Shown: one piece after another, positions 48,813-61,000 of the stretch
Position numbering within the stretch: position 1 is the stretch's first letter
Layout: every line of letters begins with the position of its first letter
Source of the DNA: Hericium rajendrae
Taxonomy: Eukaryota; Basidiomycota; Agaricomycetes; Russulales; Hericiaceae
Reading direction: 5' to 3'
Assembly (NCBI GenBank): GCA_033439255.1
Contig: CM065884.1
Location: forward strand, 868,001-932,000
DNA length: 64,000 bases
Program-made: the position numbers and the translations under genes
The notes under the pieces: model-generated
Seen by the model: the letters and a program-made list of their open reading frames with translations, nothing else
Told to the model about the DNA's origin: nothing
The model's database searches: none

Positions 48813-49540
48813 GGCGACGAAGGTATAGACCAAGTCACTGTGTGAATGGAGGGGTAATGATTGTGTCGGAAGTCGGATCCTTTTAACTTTATACCGAAGC
48901 AGGAGTCCGTAGTTCCGCTCCTGCGATCATCTGACATCATACCGCCATGATCTCATTTAAATTACTCCCGGGTCTGGAATCGGACAGCGATCTGGAAATA
49001 ACGCGCCAAGCAGCCGAACGTCGAACGATATGTTGCTTTGCTGATATTTCACGGTTATGTCATGACACAGCGACACACTGCGAATGATTCACTATTCAGC
49101 CGGAAAGGTAGCGGGTGCGGGGGAAATGAGATCAGTTATCAGTCATCAGCTATAAGAAACGGTTCGATAGTGCGGACGATAAGTCAGAGGTAGGCAGGCA
49201 GCCGCAAAAACTGAGGTTGTTGGAAACGAAGGTGAGAAACTGTCTCGAGACGGATATGCGCAGCATCCGCAAGGTCTGAAAGCGTTGCATGGGTACCTAA
49301 GCGTGCGTGCGCATCATACGATGTCCCTATGAGAGCGCAAGCGGCGGCGGCGGAAGGAGCGTGAGGGGCCTCCACGGGCCGAGCAATCTGAATGGACAAC
49401 GCCGCCAGCGGCGGAGTTGCAGGGCACGAGAGAGCTAGAAGCGATTCACGCACCTGTACAGCATATTCAGTGTCGTGATGAGACAGCCCACAACAACTTG
49501 CAGCAACAAACTTATATGAAGCAACTCATACCAGGTAAAA
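48813..49540. other. intergenic, no supported gene
   Basis: About 730 bases with the MIF gene promoter and the 3' region of the Pop7-like gene. No gene seen. Confidence 0.5.
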
Positions 49541-50375
49541 TTAGTCTTGGTCCATATCGTCTTGTTCCGGTACTTCAACAAAAATCTTTTCTGGACCCTT
49601 GCCATTACTTTGGCCAGCCTGAGCAATCGCCGCGGGCCCGCTGCGACGCTTCCCCCTCGCAGCCCATTTGCCACCAACAGCCGCTTTCTCATCTACGCCA
49701 TCGCCAATCTTGATGACAATGCTCAGTGTAGACTTGCCTCGCGTTCGATACGATATGTCTTCGTCTTCGTCCTCGGGGATCAGCTCATCTTGTACCTCGA
49801 CGGTTCCTGTAAGAACCTCCGTATGGATTTCATCGGCGGAGAAGGGGAGAGTGAGTGGTATTGATACAGCAAGTGTGCTGAGATGGGGTATAGCAGCACC
49901 CATGGCGCTGAGGTGTAAGGTCTTGTACCTGCCCGTGCATGGTCCATTCACCGTAAACATCAAATTACGTTGGGGGTACTCACCCGTCTTTCAAAACTAT
50001 GTCTTTACATCGTCTTAGATACGCGCCCAATGGTGTTTTACGGGTGACGGCGATGTAATTTTTGCCCTCATGATGAGCTGAACGCGGTCCTGTTGCAGAC
50101 ACCGACGTAGGTACAGTGGGGAAAGGCCTCGGCGCGGAAAGTTTCTTAATTTTGTGCCTTTCTTTTGCCTTAGACGAAGGGGTGACAGTGGAATCAGTCG
50201 CCGCTATGGGTTGGTGGGTAGTCGGCTGAGCGGTGGGTGGTGTATCATCTGCGGCGTGAAGGATAGCTGAAGCGCTAGTGCCAGCCTGGTTGGCCGAAGG
50301 TTTAGGAGCTTTGGGTCGTTTACGCCGTTCGTTGTCAGCAGCGTCGCCGAGCTTGCGTTTGGCAGCGCCAGCCAT
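49541..50375 (-). CDS. RNase P/MRP subunit Pop7 (Rpp20)-like
   Basis: Minus strand, start MAGAAKRKLGDAADNERRKR at 50375. The first 90 residues are a basic, disordered region. The folded Alba-like part spans one intron (GTGAGT..GCAG, about 49932-49986): YIAVTRKTPLGAYLRRCKDI, then LHLSAMGAAIPHLSTLAVSI, LPFSADEIHTEVLTGTVEVQ and KSTLSIVIKIG. The KTPLGAYLRRC and HxMGxAI elements are those of Pop7/Rpp20, an RNA-binding subunit of RNase P and RNase MRP (tRNA 5' and rRNA processing in nucleus/nucleolus). The C-terminal acidic and Lys/Gly-rich extension is variable. Shares a 234-base divergent region with eRF1. Confidence 0.8.
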
Positions 50376-50609
50376 TGTCGGACGCAGTGGCAGAGACGGA
50401 CTGGAATTAGTAATCACAGAATTGGACGTGGCAGAGCCTGCCCTAAACTCGGGGCAGGCCTCGGTCAGCATTTCCTTGTTTAGGGCAGCCTCATCTGTCT
50501 GGGACCCACCACAATCAGATCCATCATCTTCGCGGGCCTCCAGGCCATTTTCTTTTCTCTGTAGCTATCTGTGTTTCTACTCTTTCCCGGAGCTTGAAGC
50601 ACCGTCAAA
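50376..50609. promoter_or_regulatory. bidirectional promoter POP7-like / eRF1
   Basis: Only 234 bases separate the two start codons, so both promoters and leaders must share it. Contains TTTTCTTTTCTCT-type pyrimidine runs before the eRF1 ATG. Confidence 0.65.
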
Positions 50610-52197
50610 ATGAGTCAAGATCAGGCGGAGCAGAACATTCAGATGTGGAAGGTCAAGAAGCTCATCAAGAGCCTTGACTCTGCCAGAGGGTACGTCCTGA
50701 TCAGCTTTTGGTGTCGTCTTGGTCTAACATCCTTTGGTATTTCATAGCGCTGGCACTTCCATGATCAGTCTGATCATTCCACCAAAAGTGCGTAGCAATC
50801 CAATGGGCTCTGAGAGCTAGTGCTGATCTTTGACCCAGGATCAAATTTCTCGCGCGTCTGCCATGTTGACGCAGGAGTATGGAACTGCGTCTAACATCAA
50901 ATCTCGTGTCAATCGGCTTTCAGTGCTCGCTGCTATCACCAGTACCCAGCAACGATTGAAGCTGTATAATCGTGTGCCGCCAAATGGCCTCGTGCTTTTC
51001 GTCGGTACCATTCTGACGGACGAAGGAAAGGAAAAGAAGGTGTCATTCGATTTCGAACCGCACAAGCCCATTAACACGTATGTTTTCCCGACTATTCATT
51101 TTTTTAAATCTGCTAAATACGTACGTTCCATTTCGCAGATCGCTGTACCTTTGCGACAACAAATTCCACACTGAGGCTCTCTCGGAACTCTTGGAGTCGG
51201 ACTCGCGCTTCGGTTTCATCGTGATGGATGGTAACGGCACTCTTTTCGGCACTCTTGCTGGCAACACGCGTGAAGTCATTCACAAATTCACCGTCGATCT
51301 GCCGAAGAAGCACGGACGTGGTGGTCAGTCTGCCCTGCGTTTCTCTCGTCTGCGTGACGAGAAGCGCCACAACTATGTCCGCAAGGTCGCCGAGCTGGCT
51401 GTCCAGCACTTCATCACAAACGACAGAGTCAACGTCACCGGTCTAGTTCTGGCCGGTAGTGCGGACTTCAAGACGGAGCTCAGTCAGAGCGATATGTTTG
51501 ATCCACGCCTCGCGGCAAAAGTCATCAAGGTCGTTGATGTTAGTTATGGAGGCGAGAACGGCTTCAACCAGGTACGTCATCTTAGCATCACTTTGGCGGA
51601 CCCATGCTCACGACACGTTGCAGGCAATCGAACTTGCTGCCGAGTCTCTGGCGAATGTCAAGTTCGTCCAGGAGAAGAAGCTGATTCAGAAATACTTCGA
51701 CGAAATCAGTCAGGACTCCGGCAAATACTGCTTCGGTATCGAAGATACCCTGAAGGCGCTCGAATTGGGTGCCGTCGAGACCCTCATCGTCTGGGAGAAC
51801 TTGGACATTACTCGTTACGTCCTCCGTAACGCCGCTGGAGGTAAGTCGTTATGCGTGTATAATACTTTTGCATATATCTTACTGGTGCACAGAGGAAATC
51901 ATCGTTCACGCCAACAAGGAGCAAGAAAAGGACCGCGAAAAGTTCATCGACAAGTCGACCGGTCTCGAGATGGAGCAGGCTCAAGAGCCCCAGTCGTTGC
52001 TCGAGTGGTTTGCTGAGAAATACAAGGAATTCGGCGCGAACCTCGAGTTCGTGACGAACCGCTCGCAGGAGGGCGCGCAGTTCGTGAAGGGCTTCGGTGG
52101 CATCGGCGGCCTGCTGCGCTATAAGGTCGACTTCACAAACCTGACGTCGATCGACGAAGAAGAAGACGAGTTCTACTCTGACGATGATGGCATCTGA
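50610..52197 (+). CDS. eukaryotic release factor 1 (eRF1)
   Basis: Translation termination factor that recognises all three stop codons and triggers peptidyl-tRNA hydrolysis with eRF3. Six exons; introns 50690-50747, 50788-50838, 51078-51138, 51573-51623 and 51841-51892, all GT..AG and frame-keeping. Domain 1: NIKS loop (codons 50893-50904) and YLCDNKF, the stop-codon reading elements. Domain 2: [10 protein letters not shown] with the GGQ catalytic motif (51320-51328). Domain 3: [20 protein letters not shown] and [12 protein letters not shown], the eRF3-binding part; acidic end [13 protein letters not shown]. Full length (about 435 residues) and intact. Being an essential gene without a single frame break, it is a useful control for the indels seen elsewhere. 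Confidence 0.97.
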
Positions 52198-53126
52198 CGG
52201 TTTTGCGGGCTCCATTGTGGAGCCTCGCCCGGGGTGACGTCGGTAGGGTTACGCCGGGCGGGGCGGAAGGGAGGAGAGACGGGAGGTGCGCGGCGAGAAA
52301 GGTTGCGACAAGTCGCGCTTCAGGTGCTGGGACGAGAGAACGAAAGAATAGTGTGTTGGGGTTGCTGTTCACGAGGTCTACGAATTCGAAAACATTCGGG
52401 CGCCGAGGTGAGTCAATGATCCATTTGCATTGTCCTCTCTGCTTAGGCTCACCATTCCCTTAGAGCCTGCTCTTTGCCTTAGACAAGCAAATGGCTCGAT
52501 TATTGATGCGCGCGCCGATATTGCTGTTAGTCGTGTGGTTCTGCTTGCTTGATGGAAATGCAGAGCAGTTGTGTTAGTGTTGAGTCTTGACTGTTTTCTT
52601 GTGCATGCATGTATCTGAATACTTTGTATGCTGCTGTCGTCTATTTATGTCTCAGAAAAAAATAAAAGAATATGTATTGTTTATTGGACTTTTTGAAGCC
52701 CGTTCGTCGGTCGTGAATTAGCAACTTCTGCGGTAGGTGAAGACTTTGCATTTCCTTTGAGGAGGTTTATCACCAGAGGAAGGTCCAGCTGCGTTGGCTT
52801 TCCTAATCAAGTGGTCGAAAGCATCGATCAGCCAGGCATATACGTCTCCTCGACCTCGTGGACCAGGCACATGTGACAAGGAATCAGAGCGTGGGTATTA
52901 GCTTTCTTTTTCTAACCGTCCTACCGTCTATCCTCCACGTCCAGACTCTTCTAAACCGTCGCCTGCGAACGACCGCGCGGATATGGACTTCATCCGCACC
53001 CGCGACGATGAAGAAGATAGGTACGTCCCATAACACCATGCGTCGCTCTTCTCGAGGATCTCTTCATAACAGCCTTGCCAATTGCAGCCAATGCAGGCCA
53101 GGCGATAATCGTCTGGACTGCTCAGC
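52198..53126. other. intergenic, no supported gene
   Basis: About 930 bases. Holds the eRF1 3' region, with A/T-rich AAAAAAAATAAAAGAATATGT near 52656-52675 as a possible poly(A) region, and the leader of the protease gene, which probably has a 5' intron. Confidence 0.5.
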
Positions 53127-55537
53127 ATGTTCGTCTGCTCTCGTCTGGTCGCGGCTCTGGCTCTGAGCGCGGCGGTCGCGACCGCCTCGACCTCTACCTC
53201 TGATACAGTCGTGAAACATAGCTGGCCGCAGATCCCGCATGGTTGGGAGTATCACGCTACGCCAGAGCCTGATCGTACTGTTTCTCTGCAGGTTGGGTTG
53301 AAACAAGATCGTGTGGATGAGTTGATCAATGCGCTTCACGAAGTCAGCGATCCGGCACACCCACGATATGGACAGCATCTGTCGAAAGAGTAGGTTTACG
53401 TCATTTGCGAAACCATCCTGAACTTTTCGCTCAGCAGTTTGCGCATATTGCAGAGCAGTCGAGGAGCTCGTCGCTCCTTCTAATAAGACGATCTCGCAGG
53501 TCCACGATTGGCTCCGGACTCACAACGTCCTCCTGGACGCGGTCACCTATTCTCCCGCGCGCGACTGGCTCTTCCTCCCGCCTCTGCCCGTCAGTACCGT
53601 CGAACGCATGCTCTCGACGTCCTTCATGAGCTATCGGCACGTCTCCTCCGGCGCACTTAAGATGCGGACGCTGTCATACAACGTCCCGCGGCACCTCGAG
53701 GAGCAGATTGATATCGTGCATCCGACGACCGTGTTTGACGGAATGAAGGACATGCGGGCGACTTTTCGGCTGAGCGATGATAAGGCTGTGGCTGCCGCGC
53801 CTGGGGATGGCGGTACTGTCAAGGGCCCGGCTGGGCAAGATATTCCGGTGAGCTGTAATACGACGGTCACGCCGACGTGTTTGCAGGCGTTGTATAGAAC
53901 GGAGGGCTATGTTCCTCAGGCTGCGAAGAAAGGGAACAGGATAGGTATCGCTGGATATCTGGAGCAGGTGAATACTCTTTGGCTCCACCTCGGTTCAAAG
54001 ACTGACTTACAGATTGGTCGTTCAGTTTGTGAACTTTGCAGATCTTCAGGTAGACTCCTCGTCTCCACGTTGTGAAGATCCTGATCTGTGTTTGGTTTCC
54101 AGTCTTTCTTCCGACAGTTCAGGCCAGATGCGATTGGGGCGAACGTAACCGTCATGTTGGTGGATGGCGGCCTGAATGACCAGAGCATCGCAGGCACAGA
54201 GGTCGGTAGTTACCTCATGTCTGCGTCGCTTCCATCGAGACAATCTTACTCCCAACAATTAGGCCAATCTGGATGTCCAATATACGGAGGGTATAACTTT
54301 CCCTACGCCAAACGTCTACTATTCAACTCCGGGCACAGCGCCCACCATTAACGACTCGGTGACGCCTCCACAGCGAGATGAGCCCTATCTCACTTGGTTG
54401 CAGTTTGTCTTATCCCATCCGGATGTCCCGCAGGCGTTCACGACAAGTTATGGGGGCGATGAGTATGTTCAATACTATTCCCGCAGACTTTGCAATCTGA
54501 AGACGCCTTGTCAGACAGACGTTCCCAAAGGAGTTCGCTGTGTGAGACGCCAGCATATCAGAATTTGAATGGGTGTTCCTAAGTCTCCAATCCATTCTAG
54601 CCGTGTGTGCAACACATTTGCCCAACTGGGCGCGCGCGGAAGCTCTGTCATGTTCAGCAGCGGCGACGGCGGCGTTGGAGCAGGGACATGTCAAACTAAC
54701 GATGGCACCAACAGGACCATCTTCCAACCGGTAAGTCTGCGCCGTTCATCTTCCCCGAAATCCTTTCGGCGCTGACGATGCGGGCGCAAATCCCAGGTAT
54801 TCCCAGCAACGTGCCCGTTCGTGACAAGCGTGAGTACGACTGCGCTCAGATGACTTGGAAAGGATGACCGTTTGAGAACAGGTCGGCGCGACGTTCCATA
54901 TCGCCCCGGAGGAAGGGATCGGCTTTTCTCAGGGAGGTTTTCGGTGTACTTTCCGAGACCTGATTATCAGGCACGGGCCGTGCCTCCTTTCCTCAAGGCG
55001 TTGGGTTCGACATACGCGGGGCTTTTCAAGTAAGAGGCCACGATAGCGCTTTGTCTTTGGACGTGACAAATTCTGTTTCACAGCCCAGCCGGACGTGCAG
55101 TTCCGGATGTCAGTGCTCAAGGCGAAGGGTCAGTCCATATATTCTCTGAGGCTATGAACTTCAAACTGAGTTTGCGTTATAATTAGATTCCAGGTCGTCG
55201 TAAACGGCACTGTGCATTCTGTTGGAGGAACTTCCGCGAGTTCACCTACGTTTGCTGGAATCGTGACACTTCTGAACGACTTTCGGATCGCGAACGGAAA
55301 GCCGTCACTGGGATTCTGAACCCCATGCTCTATTCAGTGGGGCTATCAGGTGCGTTTTACTTGGTTGAGTGCCACTTATGCTCACGTTTAATCTGATTCC
55401 TTCAAGGATTCACGGATATCTTGTCAGGGAACAATCCTGGATGTGGCACATCTGGATTCAACGCGACAGAAGGATGGGACGCTATCACAGGGCTGGGTAC
55501 GCCGGACTTCGTGAAGTTGAAAAGCCTTCTTGGGTGA
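53127..55537 (+). CDS. secreted tripeptidyl-peptidase (sedolisin, S53)
   Basis: Serine-carboxyl protease of the sedolisin family, releasing tripeptides from N-termini at acid pH outside the cell. Start at 53127 gives a signal peptide with hydrophobic core [15 protein letters not shown]. Pro-domain: [19 protein letters not shown] and [20 protein letters not shown]. The catalytic domain has Glu in QSIAGTE (codon 54199-54201) and Asp in ANLDVQY (54272-54274) on either side of an intron at 54202-54262, the oxyanion region SSGDGGVG (about 54655-54680), and nucleophile Ser in [12 protein letters not shown] (codon 55233-55235). The calcium-site end [20 protein letters not shown] precedes the stop. 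About ten introns. A missing C near 55315 puts LNPMLYS out of frame. Confidence 0.92.
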
Positions 55538-55959
55538 CAAGCTCGCTTTGACGGAACGATGGAGCGCCGCTTTGCGATGTCTCGTTTCAGCATGTGATGA
55601 CTGTGTACATACCGCAGACGCAATTTGTTCTTTACCCTCCATACTTAGTTTTTGGGAGTTGCAAAGCGATAGAGTTTGGACAATGGATTTGGAGTGGATG
55701 CGGGCTGGGTGCGACGCGTGACGTCATGTTTTTATGCGACGCGCTCGGCACGCGTCGTTAGGGGCTATTGGCACCAGGCCACCGAACCGGAGACTATGGC
55801 CATGGTACCTGTGGACGCATGTGTTGACGACCGAGAATCATTGTTCTCACCCATTATTTATAAGTCGCTTGGGGAGGATCGCATTTTTCACCTCGAATAA
55901 CCCCCTCCTTACTCCCATACCCCATTTTGCTTCTCCGTCTCCATACATCTGTTGATACC
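55538..55959. other. intergenic, no supported gene
   Basis: About 420 bases between the protease stop and the next ATG; contains a TATTTATAAG near 55855-55865, a possible TATA box about 100 bases before the next start. Confidence 0.5.
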
Positions 55960-56649
55960 ATGCCAGGTTCGTGAAGTTCATTCTGTTGTACTAGGAACAC
56001 TTCATTTACTGATGGGTTCAGCTCGTAAACGTTCAGCTGACGAAGCCGGTGCTACCACCAGTGGTAAAACAAAGGCAGCTCGCACAAGCAGCCCGACGAG
56101 GCCTAAAGGCGGCAGGAAAGGACCCAAGGTACGTGATGTGTCCTGACTAACTCTGTGCAACGTCATTCTCATGCGGTCGACAACTTGAAGGCGGGACTAA
56201 GCGCCAACGCGTTCAAAGCACGGGCGCTGCCCTTAATCTTAATCTTACTCACACTCCTCCGTCAATCCCGGATGACGAAACCGAGCCGGCAGCACCTACT
56301 GATCCAGGGTTCATTGGGACAACGGCGTTGGTCCCCACGACGTTCACCACGGGCAGCTATGGTTGGAAGGGTAGCAAGCGCATCACCATCGAGCTCCCAG
56401 ACCCGGAAGGTGGTGAGGGCAAGGAGAAAGTCCATGTTATGTTGACGTGTGTCTCAGTCTTGATACGATATCGAATGAATATATTGACGTCTGTTGTCCA
56501 GGATCAATGCTACCGTCATGGGCAGCAAGCAGGCAAAGGACGACGGCAGCGACGAGAAGGAGAGCAAGGAGGCTGCTGAGGAAGAGCCTGCGGAGACCGA
56601 GGATGGCTCTCCTGCTGCTGAGCCTCAGGAAACTGAGGCGGAAGCCTGA
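55960..56649 (+). CDS. small conserved basidiomycete protein
   Basis: Four exons, with introns 55967-56021, 56129-56201 and 56447-56501, each GT..AG and frame-keeping. The first exon is only seven bases (ATGCCAG). N-terminus is basic and disordered (RKRSADEAG, then KAARTSSPTRPKGGRKGPK), followed by the conserved core TTALVPTTFTTGSYGWKGSK then RITIELPDPEGG and VHVMLTINATVMGSKQ. The tail is acidic, ending AAEPQETEAEA. I know this core from other agaricomycete proteins without a function. The basic start and acidic end could suit a nuclear protein, but that is only a guess. Confidence 0.75.
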
Positions 56650-56853
56650 ACCATTGTCTGCGAGAGACATGCTGGCTCATTTGCTTTACTGTAGATTCGT
56701 CCATGGGTAGCCTACTGACGTGTTGTGTTCAGCATTTTTGCTTGTTTATATGGGTGTAATACAGTGATAATATGCTACAGGAACATATAATCTGGTCTAG
56801 TTCTGAGATGATTGGGTTGGTAAAGCGTGCCGAAGAAAAGCGAACTCACAGAT

Positions 56854-57813
56854 CTACAGATCGAAGTCCGAGTCCGAGTCTGCGTCCCTTTTGGCTGCAT
56901 CTCGGATGTTCTTGGTTGAGCGATTTGTCTTCGTGGTTGCTGATCGCATATCGTCGTCGTCGTCGTCATCCTCCTCCTCACTGTCACGATCTCTCGATGT
57001 CGATCTTCCGCCCGGTACTCGCTCCGGTGGATCGATGGCCCCATGCATTATGAGGAGGGCCTCCAGTTCTGTAAGAGCAATGAATTCACGCCGCAAGACC
57101 CCTGATGAAGGACATACCTTCCATCTTATGCTCTCGATCAGCACCCCAAGATACGACTTGGCAAATGATCTTGCCCTTCCTGTAGCATATAAACGTAGGG
57201 ATCCTGGTGTCCGGGAGATTTTCGATGCATTTGTCCCCTACGATGGAAACGAACTTCGTGCTTGGATATCGCTTAGCTAGCATCCTTACGTGCGCGAAGG
57301 TAAGATCGCTACGCGGGATCCTGTTAATTAGAAGCCGCGATCAGAAACGGGGAACAGAAGAACGAAGGTGATTCACCGACCCATCCTTGTAGAGGAACAA
57401 GACCACAGGCGTGCCCAGCTCCTTCTCATCGTCCTCTTGATTCACTTCACTGGCCTCTGTCAACTCCTAGTGTAGTCCTCTCTACCAATCGGGATGACCT
57501 CGCCGAAACGACCCCTCGCCTGCTCCCGCTTCAGCTCGGCGAGATGCATTTCTCGCATCTGCAGGACATATCGCTCCAGCTCATCGTCCTTTACGTTCTC
57601 CGCGAGCTCTTGCAGTTCAGCCGGGGTAAATTCATCTACGACGTCGTCGAGAGACGGCGAAGGAGGTGGCGATGGCGTTCGCGGCTTCGGCGGAGTGGAG
57701 GCAGAATCCCGTGCTTGCGCAGGGCCTCATTGCTGATGATGTTGTTGGTGGGGTTTGCTAAGACATGATGAAGCTGCTCACAATTCGGTATCTTCGTTTG
57801 GGTTTATCGCCAT
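56854..57813 (-). CDS. phosducin-like protein (PhLP2/PLP2 type)
   Basis: Thioredoxin-fold protein that helps the CCT chaperonin fold tubulin, actin and G-beta. Minus strand, start MAINPNEDTEF at 57813; an intron with donor GTGAGC and acceptor ATCATCAG leads to NEALRKHGILP. Then SLDDVVDEFTPAELQELAEN and YVLQMREMHLAELKREQARG; EKELGTPVVLFLYKDG; MLAKRYPSTKFVSIVGDKCI and SWGADREHKMEG; end MRSATTKTNRSTKNIRDAAK with DSDSDFDL, typical of this subfamily. Two single-base losses (near 57700 in a C run and near 57472 in GGG) break frame between otherwise collinear parts. Shares a 193-base divergent region with Dicer. Confidence 0.9.
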
Positions 57814-58006
57814 CGTGGTGGTTCGGTGTCGAGATGGGTTCGACGGTGAGAGAATCGCGGAACGCGTCGCCACTTATCGACCCGACATGGCTTGATCAGG
57901 ACAAACAGTTGTCTCTTACTGACTTCAGACAGTTCTCTGCGCACGGCCTTGCTGCCCTCTCAACTACTCCTTGCTTATCGATCTCACTCGTTCACTCGAG
58001 GCCGTC
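57814..58006. promoter_or_regulatory. bidirectional promoter PhLP / Dicer
   Basis: 193 bases between divergent start codons; both promoters must lie here. No specific site is clear. Confidence 0.6.
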
Positions 58007-61000
58007 ATGACTGTTATTTCTGAAACCCCACAACCTGATCGAATCATCACCCCGCGTCTCTACCAAGAGGAGCTTTTCCGCAAAGCTCGGGACGAGAATG
58101 TTATCGCAGTCGTGGGCACGGGCGGCGGCAAGACGCTCATCAGTGCGAAACTGATGGAATGGATGACATGCCAGGACGCTGCTGCGGACAAGATCATCGT
58201 ATTCCTTGCCCACAGAAAGCCCTAGTCGACCAGCAAGGCGAATTCATCGCGGCGTGGACACGCTTGCGCGTTACCCACGTCCATGGAGAAACAGCCCCGG
58301 AGATGACAGATCGTTCCGCCTGGGTGAGGCTTTTCTCCAATCTGGACGTGATGGTCATGACGCGTGCGTGTTTTTCTATCATGCGGTTGTCTACTTCGAG
58401 TGCTCATGCCAGCGCTTGCAGCCCAGCTATTTCTGAATACCGTCACCCATTCGCACTGGAGCTTGACCAAGGTTATTCGCATCCTTGACTGGTTTCACCT
58501 TTGGTTGATGGTCGTCCGATTGACGGTCATAGGTTTCGTTGATGGTCCTCGACGAATGCCATCATACCCACGGGAACAATCCTTGTAATGCCATCATGCG
58601 CGAATATTTTCAATGCTCCGCCGACGAGAGGCCAAAAATATTCGGTATGACGGCTTCGCCATTTCGGCGGCCTCATAGACCCAAGGAGGACCTCGCTGAA
58701 TTGGAAAGGAACCTCGATGCTCGAGTGATTACCGTAGAGGAGCATGCAGAAGACCTGCAGAAACACTTACCGAGACCCGTGGAGGTATGCATACGCCGTT
58801 TTGAATGTCCTGGTGCTAGTCATATCTTATCTTGAAATCAGGTCCTCAAAGAATACGCTTCTCCACCAGCTACCTACCCAGATTATCCACTTCCATTCAT
58901 CTGGAGCCGGTTCGATTATACCAAGATACCAAGTATATATGATATACCCTGGTCACAACTGCAGGACCGACTCGCAGTCATATCGCAGAGCTTGGGTCCA
59001 TTCGGCGCAGAGATCTACCTATATAATCGAGCTGCAACGATATCTGGTCCAGCTTGCCCTTTCCTCCACCGAAGATGAGATCGATATGCTACGCGAGCGC
59101 TTTCTCGACATGGGTACCTCCAGTGGTTCATCATTCTCTCAAGACTTACAATCATCTGAGTTGCGGGACTTGCACGAGATCTTGCAAGAGTACAAACCTT
59201 TCTATCAGGATGATGCCGAAGAGGCCAGCCTCCCACCTGCATGCTATTTCAACCCAGGATGGTGTACACCCAAGGTTCAGAAGTTGGTAGAAATCCTCGC
59301 GTTCCATTCTGGATTGGCGTTCCAGGGCATCGTTTTCGTCGACCAACGATGCGTGGCTGCTGCTCTGGCGAGAGTTATCGCCCGTGTTCCACAGCTGAAG
59401 GATGTCATCCGTTGCTCCGAGTTCGTTGGGCAAGCCACTGGCGACACCAATCCTCCGCTTGCCATTGGAGGAAGGAGGCAGAAGGAGGTCGTGAAAGCAT
59501 TCCGTCGTGGCGAACTGAATCTCCGTAAGTTCCTATTGCTTGTACGAAGGTCGCTGTCTAGCTGAACTAGCAAGCAGTGATAGCAACGTCAGTCGCAGAA
59601 GAAGGGCTTGACTTCCCAGTGAGGCAGGCGCATTGATATCCTGACATTACAGGACTAATTTGCATCTAGGCGTGCGACCTAGTCGTCCGATTTGACCCCA
59701 TGAAGGTGGTGACGAACTACGTGCAGTCTCGAGGGCGAGCGAGGCACGAAACGTCTACTTTTGTGGTCATGATCCAGGAAGGCGATGTGGCGAATCTAAC
59801 TCTTTATCAAAGTTTCGTCAAACACGAGGAGGAATCAAACATCTGTATCGACGGCCATCAGCAGACAGCGTTGAATCCCCCGGCGAGGCTAACGACGATT
59901 ATGTCCATCCGGAGGACTTACTACACCGGGAGCGATTTGTCGTGCCGTCTACCCAGGCGATTCTGACGTACGGCACAGCCATAACTCTTCTGAATCGACT
60001 ATGTGATCTCATTCCTTGCGATAAGTACACACCCCCACACAAGCCGAGATTCGAAGGAGACTTCGAATCCACCCTCTATCTTCCCAGTGCCCTTCCGCTG
60101 CCTCCGGAGTACCTCGCCTATACCGGCCCAATACGACACTCCAAGAAAGAGGCCAAGCGTGCAGTTGCGTTCCAGGCTGTCAAGGCCTTGCATGGTCTCG
60201 AGGTGTTCGATGATTATCTCTTGCCAACTTGGAGTCCCAAGGCCCACATGGAGACTTAGATGGCCGACCACTCCTGGATGTATCCAAAGTCCCTATCATG
60301 ATGGATGTCGATGTCAAAGATCCTTGGACACTTGGAGCGCAGCTGTGGGCTCACCCTGTCGTCGTGGATGGCCGATGCACAGCAGCGCTCGTGACTGGTA
60401 CAGCGCTCCCGCCTACTGAGATGGACGTGGAATGGGCGTCCCGTGCAGACCGGCCCAGGTCGGCGTCTTCTCTTTGCCGAAGATGACGAGCGGGAACAAC
60501 GCACCCTGCTGCAAGATTATACAAATGTTGGACTATGGTGGTGCGTGACGAGCCGGCCCATCTCCTTGCCGCTGTCTTGCTTCTTGGTCCCTGTCGATCC
60601 GCGGACAGGCATGCTGGACTATGATGCAATGCAGCACGCCGTTGATCGTCCTCTCGGCGATTACGACTGGACGACGATCGACGAAAACCATCACGGTCAT
60701 CTGCTCATCATGAACAGGTGGCAGCATGGTCGACCTTATCTCATCCACACGATACGACATGACCTGAATCCGATGTCAAAACCTCCAGCTGGTTCACGAG
60801 AAGAGCAGTTCGCAACATACCGAGACAAATGGATCGAGAGATGGACTAGACGACGCGTGGTGCCTGATATCCCCGTTGACGGTCCTCTCGTTGAAGCTCG
60901 TATCTTTCAGCGGCAAACATCTGGAGCTTATCATCTGTTTCCGGATGGCCCCTATTGCGACGGAAGCCAGCTGGACGACGAATATCACCTACTCCCATTC

